Source: Vibrio algarum
GTDB taxonomy: Bacteria; Pseudomonadota; Gammaproteobacteria; Enterobacterales; Vibrionaceae
Assembly (NCBI RefSeq): GCF_028204155.1
Contig: NZ_JAQLOI010000001.1
Span: forward strand, 2,480,001-2,544,000
Reading direction: 5' to 3'
DNA: 64,000 nucleotides
Position 1 is the stretch's first letter, and each line of letters begins with the position of its first letter. Below are positions 36,062 through 44,156 of this stretch, piece by piece. The translations under genes and the position numbers were made by a program. The notes under the pieces are model-generated. The model worked only from the letters and a program-made list of their open reading frames with translations, was not told the DNA's origin and did not search any database.

Positions 36062-37117
36062 ATGAAAGAAAACAGCTTTGTAGTGCTAAAAAATGTATGT
36101 AAGCGCTTTGGAGACAATACGGTAATTGGCGACCTTGATCTAGAAATCGAAAAAGGCACTCTGGTTACTCTGCTTGGTCCTTCTGGTTGCGGTAAAACAA
36201 CCGTATTGCGTCTTGTGGCTGGTTTAGAAAAGCCGACCAGCGGCCAGATATTTATCGACGGTGAAGACGTCACTAATACTTCTATTCAGCATCGCGATAT
36301 TTGCATGGTGTTTCAGTCTTATGCCCTGTTCCCGCATATGTCTTTGCATGAGAATGTCGCTTATGGCTTAAAAATGATTAGACTGCCTGCCCCTGAAATC
36401 AAGCAACGTGTTGATGAAGCCTTGCAATTGGTTGGGTTGGGTGAAATGGGCGACCGTTTTGTCGACCAGATATCCGGAGGTCAGCAGCAGCGTGTTGCTT
36501 TAGCCCGTGCTCTGGTATTAAAGCCGAAAGTGCTTCTTTTTGATGAGCCTTTAAGTAACTTGGACGCGAACTTACGTCGTAGCATGCGTGAAACCATTCG
36601 CGAGCTTCAGCAGCGTTTTAACATCACTTCTTTGTATGTTACCCATGATCAGTCGGAAGCTTTTGCTGTTTCAGACACGGTTATTGTTATGAAAGACGGT
36701 GATATCATGCAGGAAGGATCGCCCGATCAGTTATATCGTTCACCCGCGTCTATGTTCATGGCGAACTTTATGGGTGACGCGAATATTTTTGATGGCAGTT
36801 ACAATGGCAATCAGCTCACGATTAATGGCTATAACATTGGTGCAGACAAAGATGTTATCGATGGTTTTCCGGAGGGAGATTATCAGATCGGCGTTAGACC
36901 TGAAGCAATATTGCTAGCGGGAGAAGGTGAGGTATGCCAACAGTGTCAGGTTAAAGGCATCGTTTATATGGGTTCTATGTATGAAGTTGCCGTGAACTGG
37001 CATAGTCAAGAACTGCTGTTGCAATTGAACTCTTCGCAGTTTGATCCTGAAATTTCTGATCATGCTTATTTGACCATTAACCCAACAGGAATCTTCTTGT
37101 TACCCGCTGACGCTTAA
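36062..37117 (+). CDS. afuC: AfuC-like ABC ATPase
   Basis: 351 residues. Walker A GPSGCGKTT, signature ISGGQQQRVALARAL, Walker B VLLFDEPLSNLD, H-loop VTHDQSEAFAVSD, and a C-terminal TOBE-like domain, as in Fbp/PotA-type importers. Energises the AfuAB importer. ATG with GGAG upstream; 19 bases after afuB. Confidence 0.9.
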   Translation: MKENSFVVLKNVCKRFGDNTVIGDLDLEIEKGTLVTLLGPSGCGKTTVLRLVAGLEKPTSGQIFIDGEDVTNTSIQHRDICMVFQSYALFPHMSLHENVAYGLKMIRLPAPEIKQRVDEALQLVGLGEMGDRFVDQISGGQQQRVALARALVLKPKVLLFDEPLSNLDANLRRSMRETIRELQQRFNITSLYVTHDQSEAFAVSDTVIVMKDGDIMQEGSPDQLYRSPASMFMANFMGDANIFDGSYNGNQLTINGYNIGADKDVIDGFPEGDYQIGVRPEAILLAGEGEVCQQCQVKGIVYMGSMYEVAVNWHSQELLLQLNSSQFDPEISDHAYLTINPTGIFLLPADA

Positions 37118-37193
37118 GTTACCTAGCGATGATGACGTGCATAGTTCGATACCAACCATTTACGAATTATACCGTCATCTTCACTAAAAATAT

Positions 37194-37254
37194 CGTCATC
37201 TCCACGAAAGTGGAGATCTAATCCCCCCAGATTCCCGTTTTCACGGGAAAGACC
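37194..37254. repeat. Intergenic palindromic repeat R1
   Basis: CGTCATCTCCACGAAAGTGGAGAT hairpin (ATCTCCAC/GTGGAGAT) followed by TTCCCGTTTTCACGGGAA hairpin. Same unit as R2 and R3; a REP-like intergenic repeat. May also terminate afuC. Confidence 0.75.
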
Positions 37255-37403
37255 AGGGTTGGGTGCTCACCGAACAGCATTACGGTTTTACAGGAATAGT
37301 CGATGTGACCGAGAAACCATATAAGTGCCCGTTGTTTCTTTAATTCAATAAGATTCCAAAAATATAAATCATAAACTCCTTGCAATTACTCCGTTAAAGT
37401 ATA

Positions 37404-37425
37404 GTGTTATACACATATATAACAC
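37404..37425. promoter_or_regulatory. Operator of the GntR/YtrA-type regulator
   Basis: Perfect inverted repeat GTGTTATA-CACATA-TATAACAC 27 bases before the regulator start codon. YtrA-type regulators bind such palindromes over their own promoter. Confidence 0.75.
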
Positions 37426-37452
37426 CAACCAAAATCATGTAAAGGGAATGAA

Positions 37453-37842
37453 ATGACCGACTGGCAAGACAATCAGCCGATATTTCGTCAGCTAAGTGAA
37501 CAGATCACCGAGCAGATTTTGCAAGGTGTCTGGCAAGAAGAGCAGCCGCTCCCTTCAGTAAGGACGGTGGCAGCAGAGCTTAAGATTAACCACTTAACCG
37601 TAATGAAAGGCTACCAGCTTTTGGTTGACGACGGCCTAGTAGAAAAAAGACGCGGCCAGGGCATGTTTGTCACCAAAGGCGCATTGAAGATGCTTCAAGA
37701 AAAACAAAAAACCGATTTTATGCAGCGGCAAATTCCGCTCATAGCACAAACCCTTAGCCGAATAGAATTGCCGATAGACGAATTTATCGACCAGTTAAAA
37801 CATTTTCAAAAATTACAACAAGACACAACAGGTGAAAAATGA
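37453..37842 (+). CDS. GntR-family regulator, YtrA type
   Basis: 129 residues: N-terminal winged helix (QPIFRQLSEQITEQILQGVWQEEQPLPSVRTVAAELKINHLTVMKGYQLL) and only a short helical tail, the small YtrA subfamily. Represses the following ABC transporter genes in absence of a signal, probably antibiotic or envelope stress. Overlaps the next gene (ATGA). Confidence 0.88.
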   Translation: MTDWQDNQPIFRQLSEQITEQILQGVWQEEQPLPSVRTVAAELKINHLTVMKGYQLLVDDGLVEKRRGQGMFVTKGALKMLQEKQKTDFMQRQIPLIAQTLSRIELPIDEFIDQLKHFQKLQQDTTGEK

Positions 37843-38711
37843 AACCTTTAGTCAGTGTTAAACACGTTTCTAAACGCTACCATCAAACAGAAAGAAATGA
37901 TCAACAAGACGCGTTACATAACATCAGTTTCGAATTGCAAGCAGGCCAAGTATTAGGTCTGCTTGGGCACAATGGCGCAGGTAAGTCGACCTTAATCAAT
38001 GCATTACTCGGCGCACACCGCTACCAAGGCGATATAACCATTAACGACTGTCATCCAATTAAGCAACACGCTAAGTTGATGGAACACTTGTCTTATATTT
38101 CAGATGTGAACGTGCTACCGGGCTGGATGAGTGTGGCTCAGTTACTCAAATATACGTCTGGAGTGCATCCTAGTTTTGATATTGAAAAAGCGAAAGTCAC
38201 CCTTTCAAATACCAATATTCTGTTGTCCAGTAAAATCAAAGATCTTTCAAAAGGCATGAAGGTTCAGTTGCATCTGGCTGTGGTTATCGCCACTAATACG
38301 AATGTGTTAATTTTAGACGAACCTACATTGGGCTTGGACCTTCTCTATCGAGATACCTTCTATCGTTATTTATTAGAGTGGTTCCACGATGGAGAACGCA
38401 CTCTCATTATTGCCAGCCACGAGGTATCTGAAATAGAACACCTTCTTACCGATGTACTGATACTCAAAAAAGGTAAAGCCGTATTACAATCGAGTATGGA
38501 AAACATTAGCGAAGCGTATTTTATTCTTGATGCTGCCAATACTCACAACGAAAAAATCACTCCTTTGGAACCATTGGATAGCCACGTAGGTCTGGGGTCT
38601 GTGAAATGGTTATTAAAACGTGAACACTTGTCGGCAGTAGAAGGCCTTGGCGAGATACATCGCGCTAGCTTAGCTGAACTGTTTATTGCACTACAAAGAG
38701 AGGAAGCATAA
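37839..38711 (+). CDS. ABC transporter ATP-binding protein
   Basis: 290 residues. Walker A LGHNGAGKST, signature LSKGMKVQLHLAVVIA, Walker B VLILDEPTLGLD, and LIIASHEVSEIE. Short, exporter-type ATPase as in YtrB-like systems. The next gene supplies the membrane part (1-base overlap). Confidence 0.88.
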   Translation: MKPLVSVKHVSKRYHQTERNDQQDALHNISFELQAGQVLGLLGHNGAGKSTLINALLGAHRYQGDITINDCHPIKQHAKLMEHLSYISDVNVLPGWMSVAQLLKYTSGVHPSFDIEKAKVTLSNTNILLSSKIKDLSKGMKVQLHLAVVIATNTNVLILDEPTLGLDLLYRDTFYRYLLEWFHDGERTLIIASHEVSEIEHLLTDVLILKKGKAVLQSSMENISEAYFILDAANTHNEKITPLEPLDSHVGLGSVKWLLKREHLSAVEGLGEIHRASLAELFIALQREEA

Positions 38712-39568
38712 TGCACCCAAGTATTTATATGCTAGAAAAAGAACTTATTGAACACAAGGTTGTAACCCGTGTTCCTCTGTTTTTATTGGTGGTGATTGTC
38801 CTTATGTTTGTAGGCGCATTAACCAACTCTGGCTTTCAACAAAGTTATTCTTTCCAGATGGAGTTTAACGGTTATTCAACCGATATAATTAGCGGGTTAT
38901 CATCGACAATAAATTCTAAAATTATTTATGCAGTTTCTCTGGTTTCTCTTATTTTAAGCTCGCTCTATTTGCCAAAAACCTTACGAAAAGAGCGCCTAGA
39001 AGGCAGTTCTATGTTTTGGCGGAGCATGCCTGTTTCTCACGGTATGACTCATGCAGTGAAACTCGCTTTTGGCTTATTGGTTATTCCACTTATCTGCTCG
39101 GTATTGGTTCTAGGCGCAACTTTAATGTTGTGGGTACTCAATTTAGCGACAGATACTCAGGTTGCCATGCTATTAAGCCAATCGTCGCTATTCGATGTAG
39201 TCATCAATTGGTTCAGCTTTTTAGCCAGAATGACTTTGGTTGCCTTCGCATTGTTACCTTTGGCTATTATTGCAATGATGGTTTCTCAACTTGTTAGCTC
39301 GCCTATTCTGGTTATGGTTATCACCAGTTACGCCGTTAAATGGTTATCGGCTTATCTGTTTGGCTTTGATGGTGTTGGTGAGTTTTTTAATGCGATATTT
39401 TCTATCCCTGCCATGATATTCAGCCCAGAACCTCTGATAGGTTTTGCACGAGCCGGAATTGTGAACCTGGTGATTTATTACGTCCTTGGCATTGCAGCAT
39501 TAACGGCGAGTTTGTCTTTAAGTCAAACCAATGAGGTGTCATTTAGAGGGATGTTTAGCAGGGGGTGA
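38711..39568 (+). CDS. ABC transporter permease
   Basis: 285 residues with six or so membrane segments, ABC2-type export permease. The hydrophilic region KTLRKERLEGSSMFWRSMPVSH after the second segment is typical. Function of the exporter unknown; the YtrA-type regulator suggests response to cell-envelope stress. Confidence 0.82.
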   Translation: MHPSIYMLEKELIEHKVVTRVPLFLLVVIVLMFVGALTNSGFQQSYSFQMEFNGYSTDIISGLSSTINSKIIYAVSLVSLILSSLYLPKTLRKERLEGSSMFWRSMPVSHGMTHAVKLAFGLLVIPLICSVLVLGATLMLWVLNLATDTQVAMLLSQSSLFDVVINWFSFLARMTLVAFALLPLAIIAMMVSQLVSSPILVMVITSYAVKWLSAYLFGFDGVGEFFNAIFSIPAMIFSPEPLIGFARAGIVNLVIYYVLGIAALTASLSLSQTNEVSFRGMFSRG

Positions 39569-39606
39569 AGCGGAATAGGTTTGCAAGAATTGACCTTTTA
39601 TTAAAG

Positions 39607-39650
39607 GGCTGTTCGGTTATAATTATTTATATACCTATAGCCCAACCGAA
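39607..39650 (+). terminator. Possible terminator after the ABC exporter genes
   Basis: TTCGGTT and AACCGAA arms are complementary but separated by a loop of about 30 bases and without a good T-run; weak support. Confidence 0.3.
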
Positions 39651-39655
39651 ACCAC

Positions 39656-39718
39656 CGTCATCTCCACGAAAGTGGAGATCTAAATCTACCCAGACTCCTA
39701 GTTTCACACGAAAGACTA
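39656..39718. repeat. Intergenic palindromic repeat R2
   Basis: CGTCATCTCCACGAAAGTGGAGATCTAA followed by CTAGTTTCACACGAAAGACT, the same order as R1. Confidence 0.7.
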
Positions 39719-39771
39719 ATCGATGAACCTATCAACGATAATATTACGACAAACTTCCGTATGGTCGAGCC

Positions 39772-40170
39772 TTAATTCCAGTTGTCTGGATGAACAAATC
39801 GACCGTTGTGGCCGTTGTACCAACGGCTATCCATTTGTACAAAGCCTGTGCTGTAGTCGGTGAACTTGCCGGTGTAGCGATACGGCATTAACTGGGCAAA
39901 CTCGTAATTCGCTAATGGCTCTAGGTCGAAATAATAGCTCATCACATCGTCATACTTGCGATAGCTACGACCTAGTGCGCTGTACGCTAACCGCATGGCG
40001 CTGCGGCCGGTTTTATCCAACACATGCACGCTGCTGTCTAAGCGGTCGCTGTGAATGTACAGGTTGTCAATGTCCGTAGCGAGCGTACCAACCGCAAAAG
40101 TTAACCGATGATGTTTGTCGTATAGCCTTTGATGTGTCATAAGCGGTGTATTGCCCAATACTCCCATCAA
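39772..40170 (-). pseudogene. Displaced Rhs C-terminal module 5, tip lost
   Basis: 132 residues matching the Rhs core end (HQRLYDKHHRLTFAVGTLA to GRFVHPDNWN) and stopping right at DNWN, before the tip that follows in the full-length gene. No toxin domain remains. It follows an immunity gene by 13 bases with the same junction (GNTPLMTHQRLYD) as module 2, so it probably arose by duplication and deletion. Confidence 0.7.
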
Positions 40171-40177
40171 TTTTTAT

Positions 40178-40519
40178 TTATAGTTCTTCAAGGCTTTTTA
40201 TCGCAAGGTCCCCAATGTAGATATATAAAGGCATTACGATTATAAATATATATTGAATGGGGATAATAATAGAAAACACCAACACTATTAATTGAGAAAC
40301 GACGTAGTGTTTCTTAAACTTACTATGATTCACCCATAATATTCTAATAAATTTTGGAGTAAGATTAGCTATAAAAATAAGACAACAAGCGAACAGAGCC
40401 CCTGCAATTTCTCCATACGATAAAACTTCATATTTTTGAACCAACCCGCCAAGTATTGGAGCTATTAATAACCCCATACCAGCTAACTTAAATTTAAGAT
40501 CCCTACCTTTAATTTTCAT
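40178..40519 (-). CDS. Immunity-like membrane protein (copy of the main Rhs immunity)
   Basis: 113 residues, four hydrophobic segments. Nearly identical to the immunity protein of the full Rhs gene (43815-44156), with few substitutions (KYEV for KHEI, SKFKK for SRFKK). Its own toxin module (module 4) has lost the tip, so it is an orphan immunity gene that would still protect against the main toxin. Confidence 0.75.
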   Translation of the reverse strand: MKIKGRDLKFKLAGMGLLIAPILGGLVQKYEVLSYGEIAGALFACCLIFIANLTPKFIRILWVNHSKFKKHYVVSQLIVLVFSIIIPIQYIFIIVMPLYIYIGDLAIKSLEEL

Positions 40520-40784
40520 TTTTGATTACCGCATTGCCCGTTGACTTCCTGTCCTGCCCATTGTGGCCGTTGTACCAGCGGCTATCCATTTGCACAGAGC
40601 CTGTGCTGTAGTCGGCGAACTTGCCGGTGTAGCGATACGGCATTAACTGGGCAAACTCGTAATTTGCTAACGGCTCTAGGTTGAAATAATAGCTCATCAC
40701 GTCGTCATACTTGCGATAGCTACGACCTAGTGCGCTGTAAGCTAACCGCATGGCGCTGCGCCCCGTCTTATCCAACACATGCAC
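40509..40784 (-). pseudogene. Displaced Rhs module 4, tip deleted
   Basis: 91 residues of Rhs core (MHVLDKTGRSAMRLAYS to RWYNGHNG) joined directly to the last bases of the tip gene, read out of frame (QDRKSTGNAVIKNEN in place of AGQEVNGQCGNNK). Just upstream, GAFEQH is joined to SDRLDSS, a second deletion. The immunity gene after it is intact. Confidence 0.7.
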
Positions 40785-40834
40785 GCTGCTATCTAAGCGG
40801 TCGCTGTGTTGCTCAAAGGCTCCCCAGTTTTTGT

Positions 40835-41188
40835 TTATAACTCTTCAAGGCTTCTGATAAAGAGGTCGCCAATATAAAAAATTAATGGGCCCGCAATAAT
40901 ATATGCATAAGGTGGAGGTATAATAAAAGAAGATATCAAAACAACGCCATGCGACACCAAAAAATGTTTTTTAAATTTCTTATGTTTCTTCCACAGAAGA
41001 ATTAAAAATCTATTAGATAAATTTATAGCAAGCAGAATGCAAGTGACAATTACTCCTACCATCATTCCCTCGCTAGTTAAATTTTCATGTTTTTGTGCCA
41101 TTCCGCCAATAAAGGGACTAGCTAACAAGCTCATCCCTGCAATTCTAAATTTCAGGTCTTTCCCACGTACTTCCATTATTTTGGACAA
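40835..41188 (-). CDS. Immunity-like membrane protein for module 3
   Basis: 117 residues, four hydrophobic segments, clearly related to the 113-residue immunity proteins (RGKDLKF.IAGM at the N-terminus, SLEEL at the end) but diverged. It overlaps the end of module 3 by 13 bases, as toxin-immunity pairs in this locus do. Confidence 0.75.
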   Translation of the reverse strand: MSKIMEVRGKDLKFRIAGMSLLASPFIGGMAQKHENLTSEGMMVGVIVTCILLAINLSNRFLILLWKKHKKFKKHFLVSHGVVLISSFIIPPPYAYIIAGPLIFYIGDLFIRSLEEL

Positions 41189-42084
41189 CTTGAATTCATA
41201 GATGCTTCGTTAAACATAAACCCTGTCACTACTCCATATCCAGTTATCACTGTTCTTACTGGTACTTCATATTTATCTGGCAACGCATCTACGATTTTAT
41301 CTTGTGCTTCATTAATAAGTCCTGTGTTTAATACGGCAGCAGCCTCAGTTTCATTAAGATCCCCGCTTTCTAAATACCCTTTAGTGACACTTAATGTTCC
41401 AGTTAGTACGCTCCCTATACTCGCAGCGCCCCCAAAACCCAACAACCCTGCACCAACGGGATTCGTTGGACCGCCAGCCGCCAAGCCACCTGTTACGGCT
41501 ATATTGGAGATGGTACCTAGATCATTTGAGATGCTCGATAACGTTATATCTGGTGTTGTATCTCTGTTGAATGGGTTGAGATACAACCCATACGGATCCA
41601 CATACTTCAGCGGATTGCCTCGCACATAACCATAGGCCATCTGTTGGCTTGGGTCATTGAGTAACATTTGCGTATTAACACCCGTAAACTGCATTAACTC
41701 ATGTTGCACCGCTTTTGGTAAGTGGGTATTGCGCAGGTTCCAGTTGTCTGGATGAACAAATCGACCGTTGTGACCGTTGTACCAGCGGCTGTCCATTTGT
41801 ACAAAGCCTGTGCTGTAGTCGGTGAATTTGCCGGTGTAGCGATACGGCATTAACTGGGCAAACTCGTAATTCGCTAATGGCTCTAGGTCGAAATAATAGC
41901 TCATCACATCGTCGTATTTGCGATAGCTACGACCTAGTGCGCTGTACGCTAACCGCATGGCGCTGCGCCCCGTCTTATCCAACACATGCACGCTGCTATC
42001 TAAGCGGTCGCTGTGAATGTACAGGTTGTCAATATCCGCTGCCGCCGTACCAACCGCAAAGGTTAACCGGTGGTGTTTGTCGTT
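41176..42084 (-). pseudogene. Displaced Rhs module 3 with own tip
   Basis: Rhs core end homology starts at 42084 (DKHHRLTFAVGT) without a start codon; the first ATG is at 41991 (MHVLDKTG). Core ends DPYGLYLNPF; the tip (NRDTTPDITLSSISNDL, then GAASIGSVLTGTLSV, ending KYEVPVRTVITGYGVVTG) shares its first and last parts with the main tip and differs in the middle. Probably silent unless recombined into the main gene, so an alternative tip. Its immunity gene follows. Confidence 0.65.
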
Positions 42085-42163
42085 TTATATCCATTCATAT
42101 CTAGTTTTTGATAACAACATCTTATTTTTATGACCACTGAAATAACATTTAATAGAATGCTAA

Positions 42164-42212
42164 TTTTTAGTTTTTAGTTTTTAGTCTTTAGTCTTTAGTC
42201 TTTAGTCTTTAG
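42164..42212. repeat. Heptanucleotide tandem repeat
   Basis: Seven units: three TTTTTAG then four TCTTTAG. It lies between module 3 and the tip-2 immunity gene; likely length-variable. Confidence 0.85.
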
Positions 42213-42256
42213 TTACATAAGAAAAATCAACTGCTTATGCATTAAATTTAAATCTA

Positions 42257-42771
42257 TTATTTATTATTTTCTAACTCATGCCACTTAATTCTTCCTGGTA
42301 TCAGGAAGTCCGGAATAAACCACGACTTACAATTTGTATATGTTATGTCATGCCAAACAATGTTCTCAGCTAATGGGTTACCATATATCTCTACTTTTCC
42401 TGAATTTTTTTATTATATTCATCTATCTTATATTGGTATCTATAAGTACTAATACTACCTTTTCTATTTATCCCTTTAAAAATCAGGCCGCCATCACTGT
42501 AATCAGCATAAGCTACTATGAGTGAAAACTGTTCACTCCCTGATACATATGGGTCTCCTCTAAAATCATTTTTCCACGTACCTGTAATCAAATAGGGTGT
42601 ATATCTAATATTAAATTGTAAAGTAGAATCAAACCACGTTGGCTCTAACCCCATATAAAGTTTAGGCTTACCATCTAACAGCCCACAGTAATATCGCTTA
42701 TCTTCATTAGCCCAACGAAATATTATGACGAGAATAACCATAAATATGACTACCGTTCCTATTTTTCGCAT
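42257..42771 (-). pseudogene. Immunity-like protein for module 2, probably frameshifted
   Basis: The first 126 residues (N-terminal anchor IGTVVIFMVILVIIFRW, then a beta-rich exterior) end in NKKIQEK at 42391. Adding one A to the seven-A run at 42405-42411 continues it as KNSGKVEIYGNPLAENIVWH to a stop at 42257, a coherent tail of about 45 residues. It overlaps the module 2 toxin by 13 bases. Novel immunity protein without recognised family. Confidence 0.6.
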
Positions 42772-43796
42772 GGTTTAGCCTTCTGTTTGTTATATTCTAC
42801 GCTCCAAGATTCCACCTTATAACTGTAAGGTTCACCAACTTCCAATGATAACGGGGTATTAAAATGCTGACTACTCGTCTCTTTTAAATCGAACGGGTCT
42901 GAAAACGAATCTGGCGTTCCAATTTTGTCATTATATGGTCCAGAAAAAGTAGTCTTGCACCTACTACCAGAGCATTCAGCTTCAGAATAATAGACCTTGG
43001 TTTGGCCGAGATGCCAGTCTGGACCAGTTTCTTTTTCAAAGTTCAAATCGATCCGTTTATCACCTGAATCAGTTGCATTCTTTAATTTTTCAATTTGTTC
43101 TTTTACATTAGGGTGATTCTTTAATTCATTGATAGCTCTTTCACTGAGTTCTTTTTCAGTGCCATCTCCATGAGCATAGTGTTCCCAAGCATCACTGTTA
43201 TTGTCTATTTTTTTTGAAGGGTCATATTGCGGAACACTGTTGCTAAACGGATCAAGATACAACCCATACGGATCCACATACTTCAGCGGATTACCGCGCA
43301 CATAACCATAGGCCATCTGTTGGCTTGGGTCATTGAGTAACATTTGAGTATTCAACCCCGTAAACTGCATTAACTCATGTTGCACCGCTTTTGGTAAATG
43401 GGTGTTGCGCAGGTTCCAGTTGTCCGGATGGACAAATCGACCGTTGTGACCGTTGTACCAGCGGCTGTCCATTTGTACAAAGCCTGTGCTGTAGTCGGTG
43501 AACTTGCCGGTGTAGCGATACGGCATTAACTGGGCAAACTCGTAATTCGCTAATGGCTCTAGGTCGAAATAATAGCTCATCACATCGTCGTATTTGCGAT
43601 AGCTACGACCCAGTGCGCTGTACGCTAACCGCATGGCGCTGCGCCCCGTCTTATCCAACACATGCACGCTGCTGTCTAAGCGGTCGCTGTGAATGTACAG
43701 GTTGCCAATGTCCGCAGCGAGCGTACCAACCGCAGAGGTTAACCGGTGGTGCTTGTCGTATAGCCTTTGATGTGTCATAAGCAGTGCATTGCCCAA
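42759..43796 (-). CDS. Displaced Rhs module 2 with distinct toxin tip
   Basis: 345 residues. Residues 9-183 are Rhs core end (HQRLYDKHHRL to DPYGLYLDPF); the remaining 162 are a tip unlike the others: SNSVPQYDPSKKIDNNSDAWEHYAHGDG, then DWHLGQTKVYYSEAECSGSRCKTTFSG and PDSFSDPFDL. No toxin family recognised. It has a start codon but no signal peptide, so it may only be used after recombination with the full gene. Immunity gene follows with overlap. Confidence 0.7.
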   Translation of the reverse strand: MGNALLMTHQRLYDKHHRLTSAVGTLAADIGNLYIHSDRLDSSVHVLDKTGRSAMRLAYSALGRSYRKYDDVMSYYFDLEPLANYEFAQLMPYRYTGKFTDYSTGFVQMDSRWYNGHNGRFVHPDNWNLRNTHLPKAVQHELMQFTGLNTQMLLNDPSQQMAYGYVRGNPLKYVDPYGLYLDPFSNSVPQYDPSKKIDNNSDAWEHYAHGDGTEKELSERAINELKNHPNVKEQIEKLKNATDSGDKRIDLNFEKETGPDWHLGQTKVYYSEAECSGSRCKTTFSGPYNDKIGTPDSFSDPFDLKETSSQHFNTPLSLEVGEPYSYKVESWSVEYNKQKAKPCEK

Positions 43797-43814
43797 ACTT
43801 TCATCAATTTTTAT

Positions 43815-44156
43815 TTATAGTTCTTCAAGACTTTTTATCGCAAGGTCCCCAATGTAGATATATAAAGGCATTACGATTATAAATATATATTGAATGGGTA
43901 TAATAATAGAAAACACCAACACTATTAATTGAGAAACGACGTAGTGTTTCTTAAACCTACTATGATTCACCCATAATATTCTAATAAATTTCGGAGTAAG
44001 ATTAGCTATAAAAATAAGACAACAAGCGAACAGAGCCCCTGCAATTTCTCCATACGATAAAATTTCATGTTTTTGAACCAAGCCCCCAAGTATTGGAGCT
44101 ATTAATAAACCCATACCAGCTAACTTAAATTTAAGATCTCTACCTTTTATTTTCAT
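43815..44156 (-). CDS. Immunity-like membrane protein of the main Rhs toxin
   Basis: 113 residues, four hydrophobic segments (FKLAGMGLLIAPILGGLV, GALFACCLIFIANL, QLIVLVFSIIIPIQYIF, IVMPLYIYIGDLAI). ATGA overlap with the Rhs stop, the classic toxin-immunity layout. A membrane immunity protein suggests that the tip acts on the inner membrane. Confidence 0.75.
   Translation of the reverse strand: MKIKGRDLKFKLAGMGLLIAPILGGLVQKHEILSYGEIAGALFACCLIFIANLTPKFIRILWVNHSRFKKHYVVSQLIVLVFSIIIPIQYIFIIVMPLYIYIGDLAIKSLEEL

Noticed and set aside
32790..37117. Ferric iron transporter (fbpABC)
   Set aside because: Similar fold, but the uhpABC neighbours and the AfuA-like pattern favour sugar phosphates; kept as alternative only.
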